A stretch of DNA of 64,000 nt from Cobetia crustatorum (GCF_000591415.1 NZ_JEMF01000097.1:1-64000); one strand, 5' to 3'; numbered from the stretch's first letter, positions 47,372 to 57,589 are shown. Numbers and translations are program-made. The notes: generated from the sequence alone by a model not told the origin.

Positions 47372-47968
47372 ATGCAGCCGCAAGTAGACCCATCATCATC
47401 CCTCTCATCGATGTCTGAGCGTGATCGTTTGCCCGCAGAGGGTGTGCGATTGATCGTGATGGGCGTCTCCGGCTGTGGGAAGTCGCATATCGGCCAGCAG
47501 CTGGCGGCACAACTGGAGGCGGAATTCATCGATGGCGATGATTATCACGGCGAGGAAAATGTGGCCAAGATGGCGCGAGGTATCCCATTGGATGACGATG
47601 ATCGTCATGGCTGGCTGGCGCGGCTGGCCGAACTGATCGAGGATGCCCGATGCGAGAAGCGCAGCCTGGTACTGGCTTGCTCATCGCTCAAGCGTCGCTA
47701 TCGCGACCAGTTGCGTGGTGGGGATGATGCGCTGGGCTTTGTGTTTCTTGATGGCTCGCGGGAGCTGTTGCTTGAACGCCTGGAAGCGCGTCAGGACCAC
47801 TTCTTCCGTGGTGCCTCGATGCTGGATAGCCAGTTGGCGACCCTCGAGGCACCGAATGGTGAGGAAGAGCGTCTCTATCAGGTGGATATCAGTGCTAGCC
47901 CAGATGAACTGGTCGTGCAGCTCGACGCGCGTATCCGGGCTCAGTCTCACACGGTGGTGGATGCGTAA
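47372..47968 (+). CDS. gntK: Gluconokinase
   Basis: A 198-residue kinase that converts gluconate to 6-phosphogluconate. The P-loop is MGVSGCGKSHIG, followed by the gluconokinase motifs FIDGDDYHGEENVAKMARGI and LDDDDRHGWL, ACSSLKRRYRD, and LEARQDHFF. Of several in-frame ATGs the one at 47372 has GGGAGAG eight bases before it. It would give about 27 residues before the P-loop, slightly longer than E. coli GntK. Divergent from gntP with a shared operator. Confidence 0.9.
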   Translation: MQPQVDPSSSLSSMSERDRLPAEGVRLIVMGVSGCGKSHIGQQLAAQLEAEFIDGDDYHGEENVAKMARGIPLDDDDRHGWLARLAELIEDARCEKRSLVLACSSLKRRYRDQLRGGDDALGFVFLDGSRELLLERLEARQDHFFRGASMLDSQLATLEAPNGEEERLYQVDISASPDELVVQLDARIRAQSHTVVDA

Positions 47969-48012
47969 GCTGCACTTCGTACGTTGCACTTTGCGCTATA
48001 TGCAACGGGAGG

Positions 48013-49043
48013 CTAGAGGCTTCCGCCGGTCTGCAGGCTGAATCCCAAGTCTTCCCAGTGTCCGCTGGGCGTGGCGTCAGTATCGCCCTCAAGGCGCGCC
48101 AGCATGAGCGCGGCAGCGCGGGCACCGATGTCTCGCCGCGGTGTCACCACGCTTGCCAGCGGTGGGCAGGTGCTACGCGTCATTTCCAGTCCATTGAAGC
48201 CCGCCAGCGCAATATCTGCAGGTACGGCGATATGACGGCGCTGGCATTCGAACAGAGCACCGGCCGCCAGGTCATCGTTGCAGCAGAAGATGGCGTCCAG
48301 TTCTGGCCAGCGTTGGAGCATCTCGGCCAGTAGCTCGCTGCCTAGCTGGACGCTCGACGGCGCTGTCGTCGTCATCAGGTAGTCCTGAGTGAGACCGGCT
48401 GCCTCAAGCGCTGATTGCCAGCCGCCAAGGCGTTGCTCAACGCGCTGGTCCATACGTGCTGCCATCAAGCCAATACGCTGATGTCCACGCGTGATCATGG
48501 CCTCTGTCATGGCGCGGCCGGCGGCGTGCTGGTCCAGTCCTACTGCCATGTCGAGCGGTGCCTCGCGCTTTTCCATACATTCCACTACTGCACAGCCTGA
48601 GCGAGTAATCATTTCAATGGCGCGCTTGCTATGACGGCTGCCGCAGAGCACCAGCCATCCACGCCGAATGATAGCCAGGTCTCGATCAGGCGTTCCTCCT
48701 CCTCCATTGAATAGCCGGTGTGGCCAATCAGTAGCTGATAGCCTCGGGCAGCTAACGGAGCTTCCAGGCCGCGATGCAGCTCCGAGAACACCGCATTCGA
48801 TAGCGAAGGGATCAGTAGCGCGATCAGCTGCGAGCGGCCGCTGGCGAGGCTGCCTGCCTGTCGATTGGGCATGTAACCCAATTCATGGGCGCACTCGCGC
48901 ACCCGCTCGCGCATGACGTCGGAGACCTTCTCGGGCTGATTGAGTGCGCGCGACACCGTAACCTTGGTCACGCCCAGACGGGCGGCAATGTCGGCGAGTG
49001 TCACGCGTTTGAGGCGTGGTGATTTACTGGGCAGAGGCGGCAT
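48013..49043 (-). pseudogene. gntR: LacI-family gluconate repressor GntR, single-base frameshift
   Basis: One base restored gives about 343 residues of a LacI-type repressor. The DNA-binding part reads RVTLADIAARLGVTKVTVSR, then ALNQPEKVSDVMRERV and the effector domain through LSFGVDGW; there the frame breaks at about 48651, where CC is seen instead of an expected CCC. The other frame continues LCGSRHSKRAIEMITRSGCA and runs to the stop at 48013 with LAGFNGLEMTRSTCPPLASV, motifs typical of gluconate regulators. Start could be 49043 or 49073; neither has a good ribosome binding site. A GntR box at 49078-49089 right upstream implies autoregulation. It converges on gntK. Confidence 0.82.
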
Positions 49044-49077
49044 GGTCGCTCGTGCGGCTGGGAAAGATGGCATGAGT

Positions 49078-49089
49078 GTTACCGGTAAT
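49078..49089. promoter_or_regulatory. GntR operator in front of gntR
   Basis: GTTACCGGTAAT shares eleven of twelve bases with the operator at 47215-47226. It lies 35 bases before the 49043 start, so bound repressor would block expression of its own gene. Confidence 0.65.
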
Positions 49090-49149
49090 GATGCTCATGA
49101 GCAAGCCGACGACTCATCGCAAGCCGCCGGCACTTTCACTGCGCGCCGG

Positions 49150-50076
49150 TTAGGTGCCGCTTAAGGAAAGCAGGAATATGATCATGGGGGGGGAGGCCAG
49201 CGAGAGCAGGAAGCCCGAAACCACGGCGACCGGCACGCACGCCACGCCACCGGTTTGCTGGATCACCGGCAGGGTGAAGTCCATGGAGGTCGCGCCGCCG
49301 AAACCAATGGCCAGCGGCGTGAAGCGGTGAATGGTCAGTGGAATCAGTAAGAAGGCCAGCAGCTCGCGGCCAAGGTCATTGAAGAAGGCTGCACCGCCCA
49401 GAATCGGGCCGAGCTGGTCGCCGACGAGAATCCCTGACAGCGAATACCAACCAAAGCCGGCAGACATGGCCATGCCCTGATTCCAGTCGAGTTCAAGCAG
49501 TGGCGCCGCCAGTACGCCCCCCAGCAGCGAGCTGGCCATCACCGTCAGCGCGATGAACAGGCCATGACGATTGAGTAGAATCTGACGCAGGCTCATGCCC
49601 GAGCTTCTCAGCTGACAACCGATCAGCGCCAGCAGCACGTAAAGCGCCCACTCGGCGAGAGTGTCGGTGTCGAGTTGTATGTCCATCATGTTCAGCAGCA
49701 CACCACCGCCTACCCCAAGCGCCACGACCGCAGCGAGTGTCAGTGAGCCGGACAGTGCCTGCCAGCGCGTCATCGGTGCGCCTTCGACCACACGAGAAGG
49801 GTCTGCGCGTAGTGAGCTGTATTTTGACAGCCACCACAGCGCTAGCAGATTCAGCGGCGTGATGATGGCAAACAGAATTAGCGCCTGACGGCTCATGGCG
49901 GCCATGCCAGCACCGAGATGCTCCAGCGCTGCCAGCCCCATGCCCATCAGGAACAAGATGACGTAGATCGAGGCGTTGACGGTGTGATTGATCATCGCCA
50001 ACCGGGCAGGCTGCTCGACATGAACCAGATAGCCGAGAATCAGTGGCAGCAAAATAAAGACAAGACCCGAAAGCAT
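49150..50076 (-). CDS. lysO: Lysine exporter LysO family protein
   Basis: A 308-residue inner-membrane protein homologous to E. coli LysO (YbjE), which exports L-lysine. There are about eight spans; conserved segments are SAGFGWYSLSGILVGDQLGP, GGAAFFNDLGRELLAFLLIP and GGATSMDFTLPVIQQTGGV, with the acidic residues that are functionally important in LysO (the Asp in FNDL and the Glu in RELL). Start 50076 has AAGGA six bases upstream; longer in-frame starts upstream add no conserved sequence. It stands alone, 107 bases beyond the gntR region. Confidence 0.88.
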   Translation of the reverse strand: MLSGLVFILLPLILGYLVHVEQPARLAMINHTVNASIYVILFLMGMGLAALEHLGAGMAAMSRQALILFAIITPLNLLALWWLSKYSSLRADPSRVVEGAPMTRWQALSGSLTLAAVVALGVGGGVLLNMMDIQLDTDTLAEWALYVLLALIGCQLRSSGMSLRQILLNRHGLFIALTVMASSLLGGVLAAPLLELDWNQGMAMSAGFGWYSLSGILVGDQLGPILGGAAFFNDLGRELLAFLLIPLTIHRFTPLAIGFGGATSMDFTLPVIQQTGGVACVPVAVVSGFLLSLASPPMIIFLLSLSGT

Positions 50077-50241
50077 GACCCTTCCTTGGTAAGACTGGCC
50101 CGGTGGGCCGCAAGACATCGATAAGCGGTATTGGCCGCAGGAGGGCCTACTGTAGCGATTGCCGGAGATAGAGGGTATCCCCGGCGCCATGTATAGGGAG
50201 ACAGTTCTGGTGATGACGGATTAGCGATACTTATGGCGGTG

Positions 50242-51054
50242 CTAGCGACGTGAGCTACTCAGTTGATTGAGCACCAGGTGAGCGGATACCTCCGGCTCCT
50301 CACCGGCAGGGCTGTCTTCGTAGTCAAGGTAATCCAGCGCCACCATCAGCCCCGGCCAGCGAGGGGCCAGCCATATCCGATAGTGTTTTTGATCACGATG
50401 TTCACGCCAGGCATCGAGTCGCAAGGTGCGGAAGGTTTGATCGGCGGCCTGCAGCGATTCTTCGGCTTGAACTTCGTAGACCAGAGTGCGCGTGCGGCTC
50501 TTGTGGTCCAGGTAGTCGATGGAGCAGGGCACGGCTTGCGTGCACTGGCCTTGCGCCCACTGCGCATCCGCCTGCTGGCCCAGGGCAACAAGCAGGGTCT
50601 GGCGATCTGGTGGCACCATTTCCTGCGCGTTCGGTGCTTCACGCGTGTAGTCCTTGCCGATGCCGGCCAGGCGATAGCCTGAGCGATAACCTGCCGGCAC
50701 AATCGTGTCATCGTTGAGCGTGAAGCGGCCCTGTTCGTAACCGCTGGCGACCTTGATGGAGGCCTCCATGCTGGCAATGAACAGTTCACCACTCTGGCTG
50801 ACACGCTGGGTGATCGGCACATCAGGCCAGCCATCCAGCGCCAGAGTGTATTGCGCGGTAAAGGGGACGGGAGGCATGAGTGACGACGCGAGAGTGCTGT
50901 CGTCGGCGTGGACAACGCCCGTCATCAACATCAGTGCGGCTAGCCAAGCTCTGCCAAGGCCTTTGACGCTGAGGTTTGTAAGACCTGGAAGTTTGAAACT
51001 GACGGCGCGGCGAAGTCGAGGCTGACAAGGCAAGACAGGAGGGTTCGCAAGCAT
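50242..51054 (-). CDS. DUF3108 domain-containing periplasmic protein
   Basis: A 270-residue exported protein of the DUF3108 family. A long N-terminal region with basic residues leads to a hydrophobic stretch at about 35-50 ending VVHADD, which looks like a signal peptide. The mature part begins PPVPFTAQYTLALDG and includes YRSGYRLAGIGKDY and HYRIWLAPRWPGLMVALDYL, the typical DUF3108 layout of a beta-rich fold. AGGAG lies before the ATG. Family function is unknown, though members are usually predicted to be envelope proteins. No operon partner is evident. Confidence 0.78.
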   Translation of the reverse strand: MLANPPVLPCQPRLRRAVSFKLPGLTNLSVKGLGRAWLAALMLMTGVVHADDSTLASSLMPPVPFTAQYTLALDGWPDVPITQRVSQSGELFIASMEASIKVASGYEQGRFTLNDDTIVPAGYRSGYRLAGIGKDYTREAPNAQEMVPPDRQTLLVALGQQADAQWAQGQCTQAVPCSIDYLDHKSRTRTLVYEVQAEESLQAADQTFRTLRLDAWREHRDQKHYRIWLAPRWPGLMVALDYLDYEDSPAGEEPEVSAHLVLNQLSSSRR

Positions 51055-51331
51055 GGTAACTCCTGTGACCGGTGGTCAAATCCGTGACCGGCAGGATGAA
51101 TGGGGTGTCGTGATAGAAAGGGGTGATGATTTGGAAGCATAAAGCCCTGCAAGGTTCCCTTGAGCCTGCCTATTTGCGCCAAGACGGTATTTCAGCGCTT
51201 GCTCATGCGCAATGGGTAGGTAACCTGTAGAAGCCCTGTTCGTGACCTGCACTTGTTTCCCAGGAGCCGCGCACCTTCTTCAAGCGCCGCGTAGTGCTCT
51301 ACTCCCTCATTTGATTAATCAGGAGATCATC

Positions 51332-51892
51332 ATGGCCAGCATTGTCATTATTGCCGGAGATTTTGTAGAGGATTATGAACTGATGGTGCCTTTTCAGGCA
51401 CTGCAGGCGATGGGGCACCGTGTAGATGTGGTGTGCCCGGACAAGCGCGAAGGCGATATCGTCAAGACGGCGATTCACGACTTTGAGGGCGATCAGACCT
51501 ATACCGAAAAACCGGGTCACAACTTCGCGCTCAATGCCAGCTTCGTTGACATCGATGCCGCAAGCTATGATGCGCTATTGATTCCTGGTGGACGTGCGCC
51601 AGAGTACCTGCGGCTGGATGAACGTGTACTGACGTTGGTGCGTCATTTCGTCGACGCTGACAAGCCGATAGCGGCGGTCTGTCATGGGCCACAGCTATTG
51701 GCAGCGGCGATGTCGCTGGCTGGCCATCGTGTCAGCGCCTATCCGGCTTGCGCGCCAGAAGTCACGCTGGCTGGCGGTGAGTTTGTCTCGCTCGAGGTCA
51801 CCGACGCAATCACTTCTGGCAAGCTGGTCACGGCACCTGCCTGGCCGGCGCATCCTGAATGGCTGCGTCAATTCAATGCCCTGCTGGTCTGA
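51332..51892 (+). CDS. DJ-1/PfpI family protein
   Basis: A 186-residue class I glutamine amidotransferase-like protein of the PfpI branch. It shows [20 protein letters not shown], the [16 protein letters not shown] loop, the nucleophile Cys in [13 protein letters not shown], and the catalytic acid Glu in DFVEDYE. Members act as deglycases, proteases or chaperones; the activity cannot be decided from sequence. AGGAGATCATC precedes the ATG at 51332. A hairpin that can end transcription from both sides separates it from the convergent PLP enzyme gene. Confidence 0.88.
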   Translation: MASIVIIAGDFVEDYELMVPFQALQAMGHRVDVVCPDKREGDIVKTAIHDFEGDQTYTEKPGHNFALNASFVDIDAASYDALLIPGGRAPEYLRLDERVLTLVRHFVDADKPIAAVCHGPQLLAAAMSLAGHRVSAYPACAPEVTLAGGEFVSLEVTDAITSGKLVTAPAWPAHPEWLRQFNALLV

Positions 51893-51956
51893 TGCATTGC
51901 ATGCCACTCGCGTAGTGGCTGCATGATTTAGTAGCGGCATGATACAGCGGTCATTG

Positions 51957-51990
51957 CACAACACCCTGCCTATCGGCGGGGTGTTGTCGT
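51957..51990. terminator. Bidirectional terminator between convergent genes
   Basis: A stem of 13 bp with one G-T pair (ACAACACCCTGCC against GGCGGGGTGTTGT, 4-base loop) is followed by CGTTTC on the plus strand and by GCAATG on the minus strand. It sits between the DJ-1-like gene (plus) and the PLP enzyme gene (minus). Confidence 0.6.
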
Positions 51991-52003
51991 TTCAAGGCAA
52001 GGT

Positions 52004-53179
52004 TCAGGAGCGAGCAGTCAACGACTTCAGCCACTGACGATGCGGCGCGAGGCGTACTTGATGTTGTTCATGCCATGCCTGATTACCGAAAGTAGAGGCG
52101 TAACGACTGGCCGAGTCGCAGGCCAGTATCAACCAGCTACCGCGAAGAGACTCACCGCGCATGCGACGCGCCTCCAGTGTCTGTAGCAATCCGGCGAACG
52201 CGGTGCCGGTGGAGGGCCCGGCCGCCAACTCCTCCTGTTCGGTACGTTCTGCATGCTCCGCTAGCCACAATGCTGCCGCCTGACTGCGGCTGTCTTCGAT
52301 AGAGAGATAGTCATCGAAGTCCTCTGGGCGGAAAGCTTCCAGTACGCAGGGCCGCCCGATGCCCTCAATGGGATTGCTGGCACACGGCGGTGTCAGCGCG
52401 GTATGACGCACGCCATGAGTCTGAAAGTGCTGCCAGCAAGCGGTATAGACGGAGTGTTCCGGATCGACACCGATTACCTTGGCGCGCTCCCCCTTGAGGC
52501 GTAGATGACGCGCGAAGGTGGCAGCACTGCCGCCGGTGCCAGCGCCCAGAAATACTGCCTCCAGCGGTGGTAATCCGTGTGATGCAAGTTGGCTCAAGCA
52601 TTCTCCGGGTAGGCTTGTGGTGCTGCGCCAGTCGCTGGCGGTGGCGGCATGACGGAATTGATCAATGAAGTGGCCACCGCTGACATCGGCCAGTCGCTGA
52701 GCGTGCTGACATAGCAGTGCGGCGTCATCGACTTTCACGACCTTCCCACCTTCGGCACGAATCGCTGCCAGCTTGTCGGGAGCGGTAGTTGTGGGTATCA
52801 CAGCGATGAACTCAAGCCCCAGCTGGCGCGCCAACCAGGCCTCAGATACCGCTGTGGAACCTGACGAAGCCTCTATGACTGGCCGTCCCGGTTTTAGCCA
52901 GCCCTCGACCAATGCTTGCTCGAACAGAGACATGGCCAGCCGATGCTTGAGTGAGCCACTGGCATGGGCGCGCTCGTCCTTGATCAATACGTGAGCCTCG
53001 GCGAAGCCCGGCAAAGCGAGCACTCTCAGCGGTGTCCGCGGCGTGGCTGCCTTGAGGGCGGCCAATGTCATCAGGCTGCACTGTTGCCAGACGCGTAGTG
53101 ATGTCTGTGCAGCGTAATCGGCTGATTGAGCGTGCGATGACGGCGTGACACTAGGGGAGGGGGCATCAATTGACGTCAT
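52004..53179 (-). CDS. PLP-dependent cysteine synthase-fold enzyme, probable cysteine desulfhydrase
   Basis: A 391-residue fold-type II PLP enzyme. The Schiff-base Lys is in [15 protein letters not shown], the phosphate-binding/Asn loop is [15 protein letters not shown], and the PLP-phosphate loop is [17 protein letters not shown]. Such proteins either make cysteine or break it down to pyruvate, ammonia and sulfide. The divergent gene encodes a close relative of DecR (YbaO), the cysteine-responsive activator of cysteine detoxification, which favours a desulfhydrase. Start 53179 was preferred to a TTG at 53230; it has GGAAAG upstream. The exact reaction is inferred from context. Confidence 0.78.
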   Translation of the reverse strand: MTSIDAPSPSVTPSSHAQSADYAAQTSLRVWQQCSLMTLAALKAATPRTPLRVLALPGFAEAHVLIKDERAHASGSLKHRLAMSLFEQALVEGWLKPGRPVIEASSGSTAVSEAWLARQLGLEFIAVIPTTTAPDKLAAIRAEGGKVVKVDDAALLCQHAQRLADVSGGHFIDQFRHAATASDWRSTTSLPGECLSQLASHGLPPLEAVFLGAGTGGSAATFARHLRLKGERAKVIGVDPEHSVYTACWQHFQTHGVRHTALTPPCASNPIEGIGRPCVLEAFRPEDFDDYLSIEDSRSQAAALWLAEHAERTEQEELAAGPSTGTAFAGLLQTLEARRMRGESLRGSWLILACDSASRYASTFGNQAWHEQHQVRLAPHRQWLKSLTARS

Positions 53180-53311
53180 CTGAGCGCTTTCCGTTGCTGG
53201 GGAGAGTCTCAATGGTACGGCGAGTGCCAAAGCAAAACTTGCCAGTTGGGATGCTTAAGGCCATGTTTCAAAGCAAGAGATTATTGCAAGGAGCGGAATG
53301 TGGAGAAAATT

Positions 53312-53767
53312 ATGCTCGACGCTACCGATCGTGCCCTGCTGAGATTGCTACAGCGTGATGCCAGTCTGTCCTTGGCGGCGCTGGCGGAGGCGGTGCACCT
53401 GACGACTTCGCCGTGCTGGAAGCGTCTCAAGCGGCTGGAGGAGTGTGGCGTGATTACCGCGCGGGTAGCGTTGCTCGATGCTGAACGCGTCGGGCTAGGA
53501 TTGACGGCTTTCGTACAGCTCAAGACTTGCGACCATTCTCGCGATTGGTTCGAGCGCTTTGTGGCCATCATCGAGAGCTTTGAAGAGGTCACCGAGTTCT
53601 ATCGCATGGCAGGCGATTACGACTACCTGCTCAAGGTGCAGGTCGCAGACATGAATGCCTACGACCATGTTTACAAGCGGTTGGTGAATTCCCTCGAAGG
53701 CCTGAGCGATGTGTCGGCGCGTTTCGCGATGGAACGCATCAAGTCGACGACGGCGCTCCCGATATGA
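53312..53767 (+). CDS. decR: Lrp/AsnC-family regulator, DecR (YbaO)-like
   Basis: A 151-residue Lrp-family regulator with an N-terminal helix-turn-helix ([20 protein letters not shown]-type recognition helix; here [20 protein letters not shown]) and the RAM effector domain ([25 protein letters not shown]). It matches E. coli DecR, which activates the cysteine desulfidase gene in response to cysteine, along its whole length including the end [17 protein letters not shown] 53312 has GGAG six bases upstream; a GTG at 53300 has an even better AAGGAG and would add four residues. It is divergent from the PLP enzyme gene, its likely target. Confidence 0.86.
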   Translation: MLDATDRALLRLLQRDASLSLAALAEAVHLTTSPCWKRLKRLEECGVITARVALLDAERVGLGLTAFVQLKTCDHSRDWFERFVAIIESFEEVTEFYRMAGDYDYLLKVQVADMNAYDHVYKRLVNSLEGLSDVSARFAMERIKSTTALPI

Positions 53768-53836
53768 TTGTCGCGTTGATGGGGTCGCGTTCGCACTGAC
53801 GGGGTTATGTCACTCGAGTCATGCCGTCCGGATCGC

Positions 53837-54799
53837 TCAGTAGCCATTCTCGCGGCTGATACCAGTGAGCGTCTCGCCACGTTGCACTCGCCGAATGTTC
53901 TCCGCCAGCTGATCAGCAGCTTCGGAAATTGGTGTAGGCGCTGCCGAATGTGGCGTGATGATGACGCGCGGATGGCTCCAAAGTGGGCTTTGTGGCGCTA
54001 GCGGCTCATGTTGGAAAACATCGAGTAACGCGCCACGTAGCTGGTTGGCCTCAAGCGCTGCCACCAGGTCCGTCTCCACCACGCTGCTGCCACGTCCCGG
54101 ATTGATCAACACGGCATCATCAGGTAGCGCCGCGAACACCGCTGCATTCAATACATCGCGTGTCGCTGGGGTGTTGGGTAGCAGGTTGATCACCGCCTTG
54201 AGGCCGAGCGTGCTGTCGCCAAGCACGTCATGCAACGTACGGCCATCTTCGCCTTGCTCATGATGACAGGTGATGCCCTCAAGCTGACGGGCGCTGCGGC
54301 TGAAACCATGCACCGGATAACCGTCTTCCGCCAGGCTTTGAGCGATCTGTGCACCGATCGCGCCCAACCCCAATATCGCGACGGGATACTGGCTGGGGCG
54401 TACTACGCGATGTGGCGCCCAGTCGTGACTGTCTTGTTGCACGGCATAACGATCGAAGTCGCGGCGGAAGTGCAATAAGCCGTAACGTACGTAATCAATC
54501 ATGTAATCAGCCATGCCGGCATCACTCAGCTTCAGGATCGGGACATCCTTGGGCAGCGCCGGATTGCTGAGCAGGCCATCGACACCAGCGCCCAGATTGA
54601 GGATGGCTTTCACGTCGTGATCGCGGTGGCGCTCAAACAGAGTTGCGGGTGGCGTCCATACCACCAGTATGTCGCCCAGCTGTTCGCCGTCATCGGCTAC
54701 GATCTCGATGCTTTCCTTGTCCAGAGCTGTGCCGCCCAGACGTTGACGCAGCGCATCGCACCAGCGCTCGGCGCGCTCATGATGAACCAGTATTCGCAT
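53837..54799 (-). CDS. ghrA: Glyoxylate/hydroxypyruvate reductase A
   Basis: A 320-residue D-2-hydroxyacid dehydrogenase of the GhrA branch, which reduces glyoxylate and hydroxypyruvate with NADPH. The dinucleotide fold starts AILGLGAIGAQIAQSLAEDG, with the following FSRSARQ typical of NADPH preference. The catalytic Arg is in INPGRGSSVVETDL, the Glu in FQHEPLA, and the His in ITPHSAAPT. The N-terminal segment LNLGAGVDGLL is characteristic of GhrA. GGGAG lies before the ATG at 54799. It is divergent from the ectoine degradation genes, which may or may not be related. Confidence 0.88.
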   Translation of the reverse strand: MRILVHHERAERWCDALRQRLGGTALDKESIEIVADDGEQLGDILVVWTPPATLFERHRDHDVKAILNLGAGVDGLLSNPALPKDVPILKLSDAGMADYMIDYVRYGLLHFRRDFDRYAVQQDSHDWAPHRVVRPSQYPVAILGLGAIGAQIAQSLAEDGYPVHGFSRSARQLEGITCHHEQGEDGRTLHDVLGDSTLGLKAVINLLPNTPATRDVLNAAVFAALPDDAVLINPGRGSSVVETDLVAALEANQLRGALLDVFQHEPLAPQSPLWSHPRVIITPHSAAPTPISEAADQLAENIRRVQRGETLTGISRENGY

Positions 54800-55066
54800 G
54801 TTGTTCTCCCGTGTAGGTGACTGGACTTTGGGGCGTCGTTGATGTCCAAAAGCGACCGTGAGCAGGCGCAGGCCTTGCAAGGGCTTCGGCGAAAGGTGAC
54901 AGTGCCAGAGCAGTCTTTGACCCGCTGACAGCAGAGTGACAGACTCGAATCAAGAGGGGAATTCGTATGTACGCATATACGCTGCCTGTGCTGATTGTCT
55001 GCGCAGTGCGTATTGCTCCGCCCCGACGTGCTGCTTGCCTCTAGGCTGATTGAACAGGAGCGCTGC

Positions 55067-56377
55067 ATGAGCCAATTCCCGTCCCATTCGCACGTTATCC
55101 AGCCTCCTTTCGCCGGACTCAATACTCTGCCGGCCAACGAGGCACAGGGTGATCCTGACGGTTGGACGCCACGTGCGCTGTCAGCCGGACGCCAGGCTTT
55201 CACCATTGGTGAGTACCGTTCTCGCATTCAGCGGGTACGCGAGGCCATGGCGCGTGCTGGGCTCGATGTGATGGTAATTTCTGATCCCTCCAACATGGCG
55301 TGGCTGACTGGCTATGACGGTTGGTCCTTCTATGTTCACCAATGTGTGCTGCTGGGGCTCAGCGGTGAGCCGGTGTGGTACGGACGTCGTCAGGATGGCA
55401 ATGGCGCACTACGCACTTGCTGGATGGCGGAAGACAACATTCAGTGGTATCCGGATTACTACGTGCAGAATCCGGACATGCACCCGATGGAGTTTCTGGC
55501 CCAGTCCATTCTGCCCCAGCGTGGCTGGCACGATGGTGTGATCGGCGTTGAGCTCGACAACTACTACTACTCGGCGCGAGCGCACTTGGCCCTGGTCAAG
55601 GAGTTACCGCACGCACGGTTGGTGGATGCCAATTCACTGGTCAATTGGTGTCGCGCGATCAAGTCCGAGCAGGAAATCGCCTACATGCGCGTGGCCGGAC
55701 GCATCGTCGAGCGCATGCACTCACGCATCCTTGAGCTGATCGAGCCGGGTCTGCCCAAGAGTGCGCTGGTGGCGGAGATCTATCGCGTCGGCGTCGAAGG
55801 GGTGATCGGGCCGCAGGGCGAAATTCTCGGCGGTGATTATCCTGCCATCGTGCCGCTGCTGCCCACTGGCAGTGACGCGGCAGCACCGCATCTGACCTGG
55901 GACGACACTCCCTTTCGTGAGGGAGAAGGCACCTTCTTCGAGATTGCCGGCTGCTATAAACGTTATCACGCCCCCCTGTCGCGCACGGTATTCCTCGGCC
56001 GCCCGCCACGCGATTTCGTGCGTGGTGAGTCTGCGTTGCTGGAAGGCATCGAGAGCGGCCTGGCCATCGCCAAACCTGGCAATCGATGCTGTGATATCGC
56101 ATTGGCACTGGGTGCTGCGATGGACAAGTACGGTTTCGACCGTGGTGGCGCGCGCTGTGGTTATCCCATCGGCTTGAGTTATCCCCCCGACTGGGGTGAG
56201 CGCACCATGAGTCTGCGCCCGAGTGACGAGACAGTGCTGGAGCCAGGCATGACTTTCCACTTCATGCCAGGCATGTGGATGGATGACTGGGGGCTTGAGA
56301 TCACCGAGTCGATCCTGATTACTGAAAATGGTGCCGAGCCGCTGTGTGACGTGCCGCGCCAGCTGTTCGTCAAGTAA
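55067..56377 (+). CDS. doeA: Ectoine hydrolase
   Basis: DoeA opens the ectoine ring to N-acetyl-diaminobutyrate, the first step of ectoine degradation in Halomonas. The 436-residue protein belongs to the M24/creatinase (pita-bread) fold: an N-terminal creatinase domain with SDPSNMAWLTGYDGWSFYVH and a C-terminal domain with EILGGDYPAIVPLLPTG, CYKRYHAPLSRTVFLG and EPGMTFHFMPGMW. About 35 residues precede the fold start, so the N terminus is longer than the described enzyme; AGGAG six bases before ATG 55067 supports it. doeB and doeX follow. doeC and doeD, for later steps, are not in the window. Confidence 0.92.
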   Translation: MSQFPSHSHVIQPPFAGLNTLPANEAQGDPDGWTPRALSAGRQAFTIGEYRSRIQRVREAMARAGLDVMVISDPSNMAWLTGYDGWSFYVHQCVLLGLSGEPVWYGRRQDGNGALRTCWMAEDNIQWYPDYYVQNPDMHPMEFLAQSILPQRGWHDGVIGVELDNYYYSARAHLALVKELPHARLVDANSLVNWCRAIKSEQEIAYMRVAGRIVERMHSRILELIEPGLPKSALVAEIYRVGVEGVIGPQGEILGGDYPAIVPLLPTGSDAAAPHLTWDDTPFREGEGTFFEIAGCYKRYHAPLSRTVFLGRPPRDFVRGESALLEGIESGLAIAKPGNRCCDIALALGAAMDKYGFDRGGARCGYPIGLSYPPDWGERTMSLRPSDETVLEPGMTFHFMPGMWMDDWGLEITESILITENGAEPLCDVPRQLFVK

Positions 56378-56504
56378 GTAGTGCCGAGGGGTTCTTTGAT
56401 TAAAATAGTGCCATCCGTTCATCAAGTGGCACTTGCGGCTTGTGAAATCACTCGTGAAGTAACGTTTGCAGCGCGAGCAGCCCGTCCGGCCAAGGAGGCC
56501 CTGT

Positions 56505-57589
56505 ATGCGTGAATCTCCCATCAGTCTGACCATTGATCTGAACGCCGATGGTGTTCGACACGGCTTCTTCAAATTGCCGATTTCCACCGATGACTCGGCG
56601 TGGGGCGCCGTCATGACCCCGATCAGCGTGATTGCCAACGGCGAAGGGCCGACGGTGCTGCTGACCGGCGGCAATCATGGGGATGAATACGAAGGCATCA
56701 CTGCGCTTTACAAGCTGGCGGCGCGCCTGACAGTGGAGGAAGTGCAAGGTCGGGTGATCATCGTGCCGACCATGAATGCGCTGGCGGCGAAGGCGGGTCG
56801 TCGCTGCTCACCGCTGGATGGCGGCAACCTGAATCGTAGCTTCCCCGGCGACCCGGGCGCGGCCCCACGCAGCAGATCGCAGACTACTTTACTCGCGTGC
56901 TGGTGCCGCAGTGTGACTTCGCGCTGGACCTCCACTCTGGCGGGCGCACGCTGGATATCCTGCCGTTTGCCGCGGCGCATCGTCTTGACTACCTCGAGGA
57001 ATCGTTGGGCGTCGAGCAGTGTCGTCATCAGGAGGCGGAGAGTCTCGCTGGCGCGCTGGCTTTCGGTGCGCCTTCCGCGATGATGATGTTCGAGCTGGAT
57101 GCCGAGGCGCTGTACGACACCGCAGTGGAGCGGCAGGGCAAGATATTTGTCACGACGGAACTGGGGGGCGGCGGTTCCACCACACCGGAGCGTCAGGCGA
57201 TAGCGGACCGCGGCGTCGATAACTTCCTCACTTTCAGTGGTGTGCTACGCACACGCAGTCGCGCTGACCTTGAAGAAGAGCTTGAAGGTCAGCGCGCGAG
57301 CCAGACGGCATCCCCTCTGCTGATCGACATGCCGGACGCCAGTTGCTATGTGCAGAGTGAGCATGAGGGGCTGCTGGAACTGTGTGTGGCGCTCGGTGAG
57401 CAAGTCGTGGCAGGCCAGTGCGTGGCACGGGTTTATCCCTTGGGCCGAGCTGGGCAACCGGCGGTGGAGTATCGTGCCGAACGTGAGGGTGTGCTGGTCG
57501 CGCGTCGTTTCCCTGCCCAGGTCGCGTTGGGTGATACGCTGGCAGTGATCGCGGAGGTGGTGGATAACCTCGCGCGTGATGCCACATGA
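56505..57589 (+). pseudogene. doeB: N-acetyl-diaminobutyrate deacetylase DoeB, single-base frameshift
   Basis: DoeB removes the acetyl group from the DoeA product. With one base restored the gene encodes 361 residues of an AstE/aspartoacylase-fold zinc enzyme. The first frame starts at 56505 behind a perfect AAGGAGG and contains the zinc motif LTGGNHGDEYEG and GGNLNRSFPGDPGA. At about 56861 GG is seen instead of an expected GGG; the correct continuation PTQQIADYFTRVLVPQ is one frame over and leads to the third zinc ligand in DLHSGGRTL and the rest of the enzyme to 57589. The stop overlaps the doeX start (ATGA). Everything except the one base is intact, so error is likely. Confidence 0.88.

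Noticed and set aside
56855-56870. Programmed frameshift in doeB
   Set aside because: No slippery heptamer, no downstream structure, and similar single-base losses in four unrelated genes point to error.
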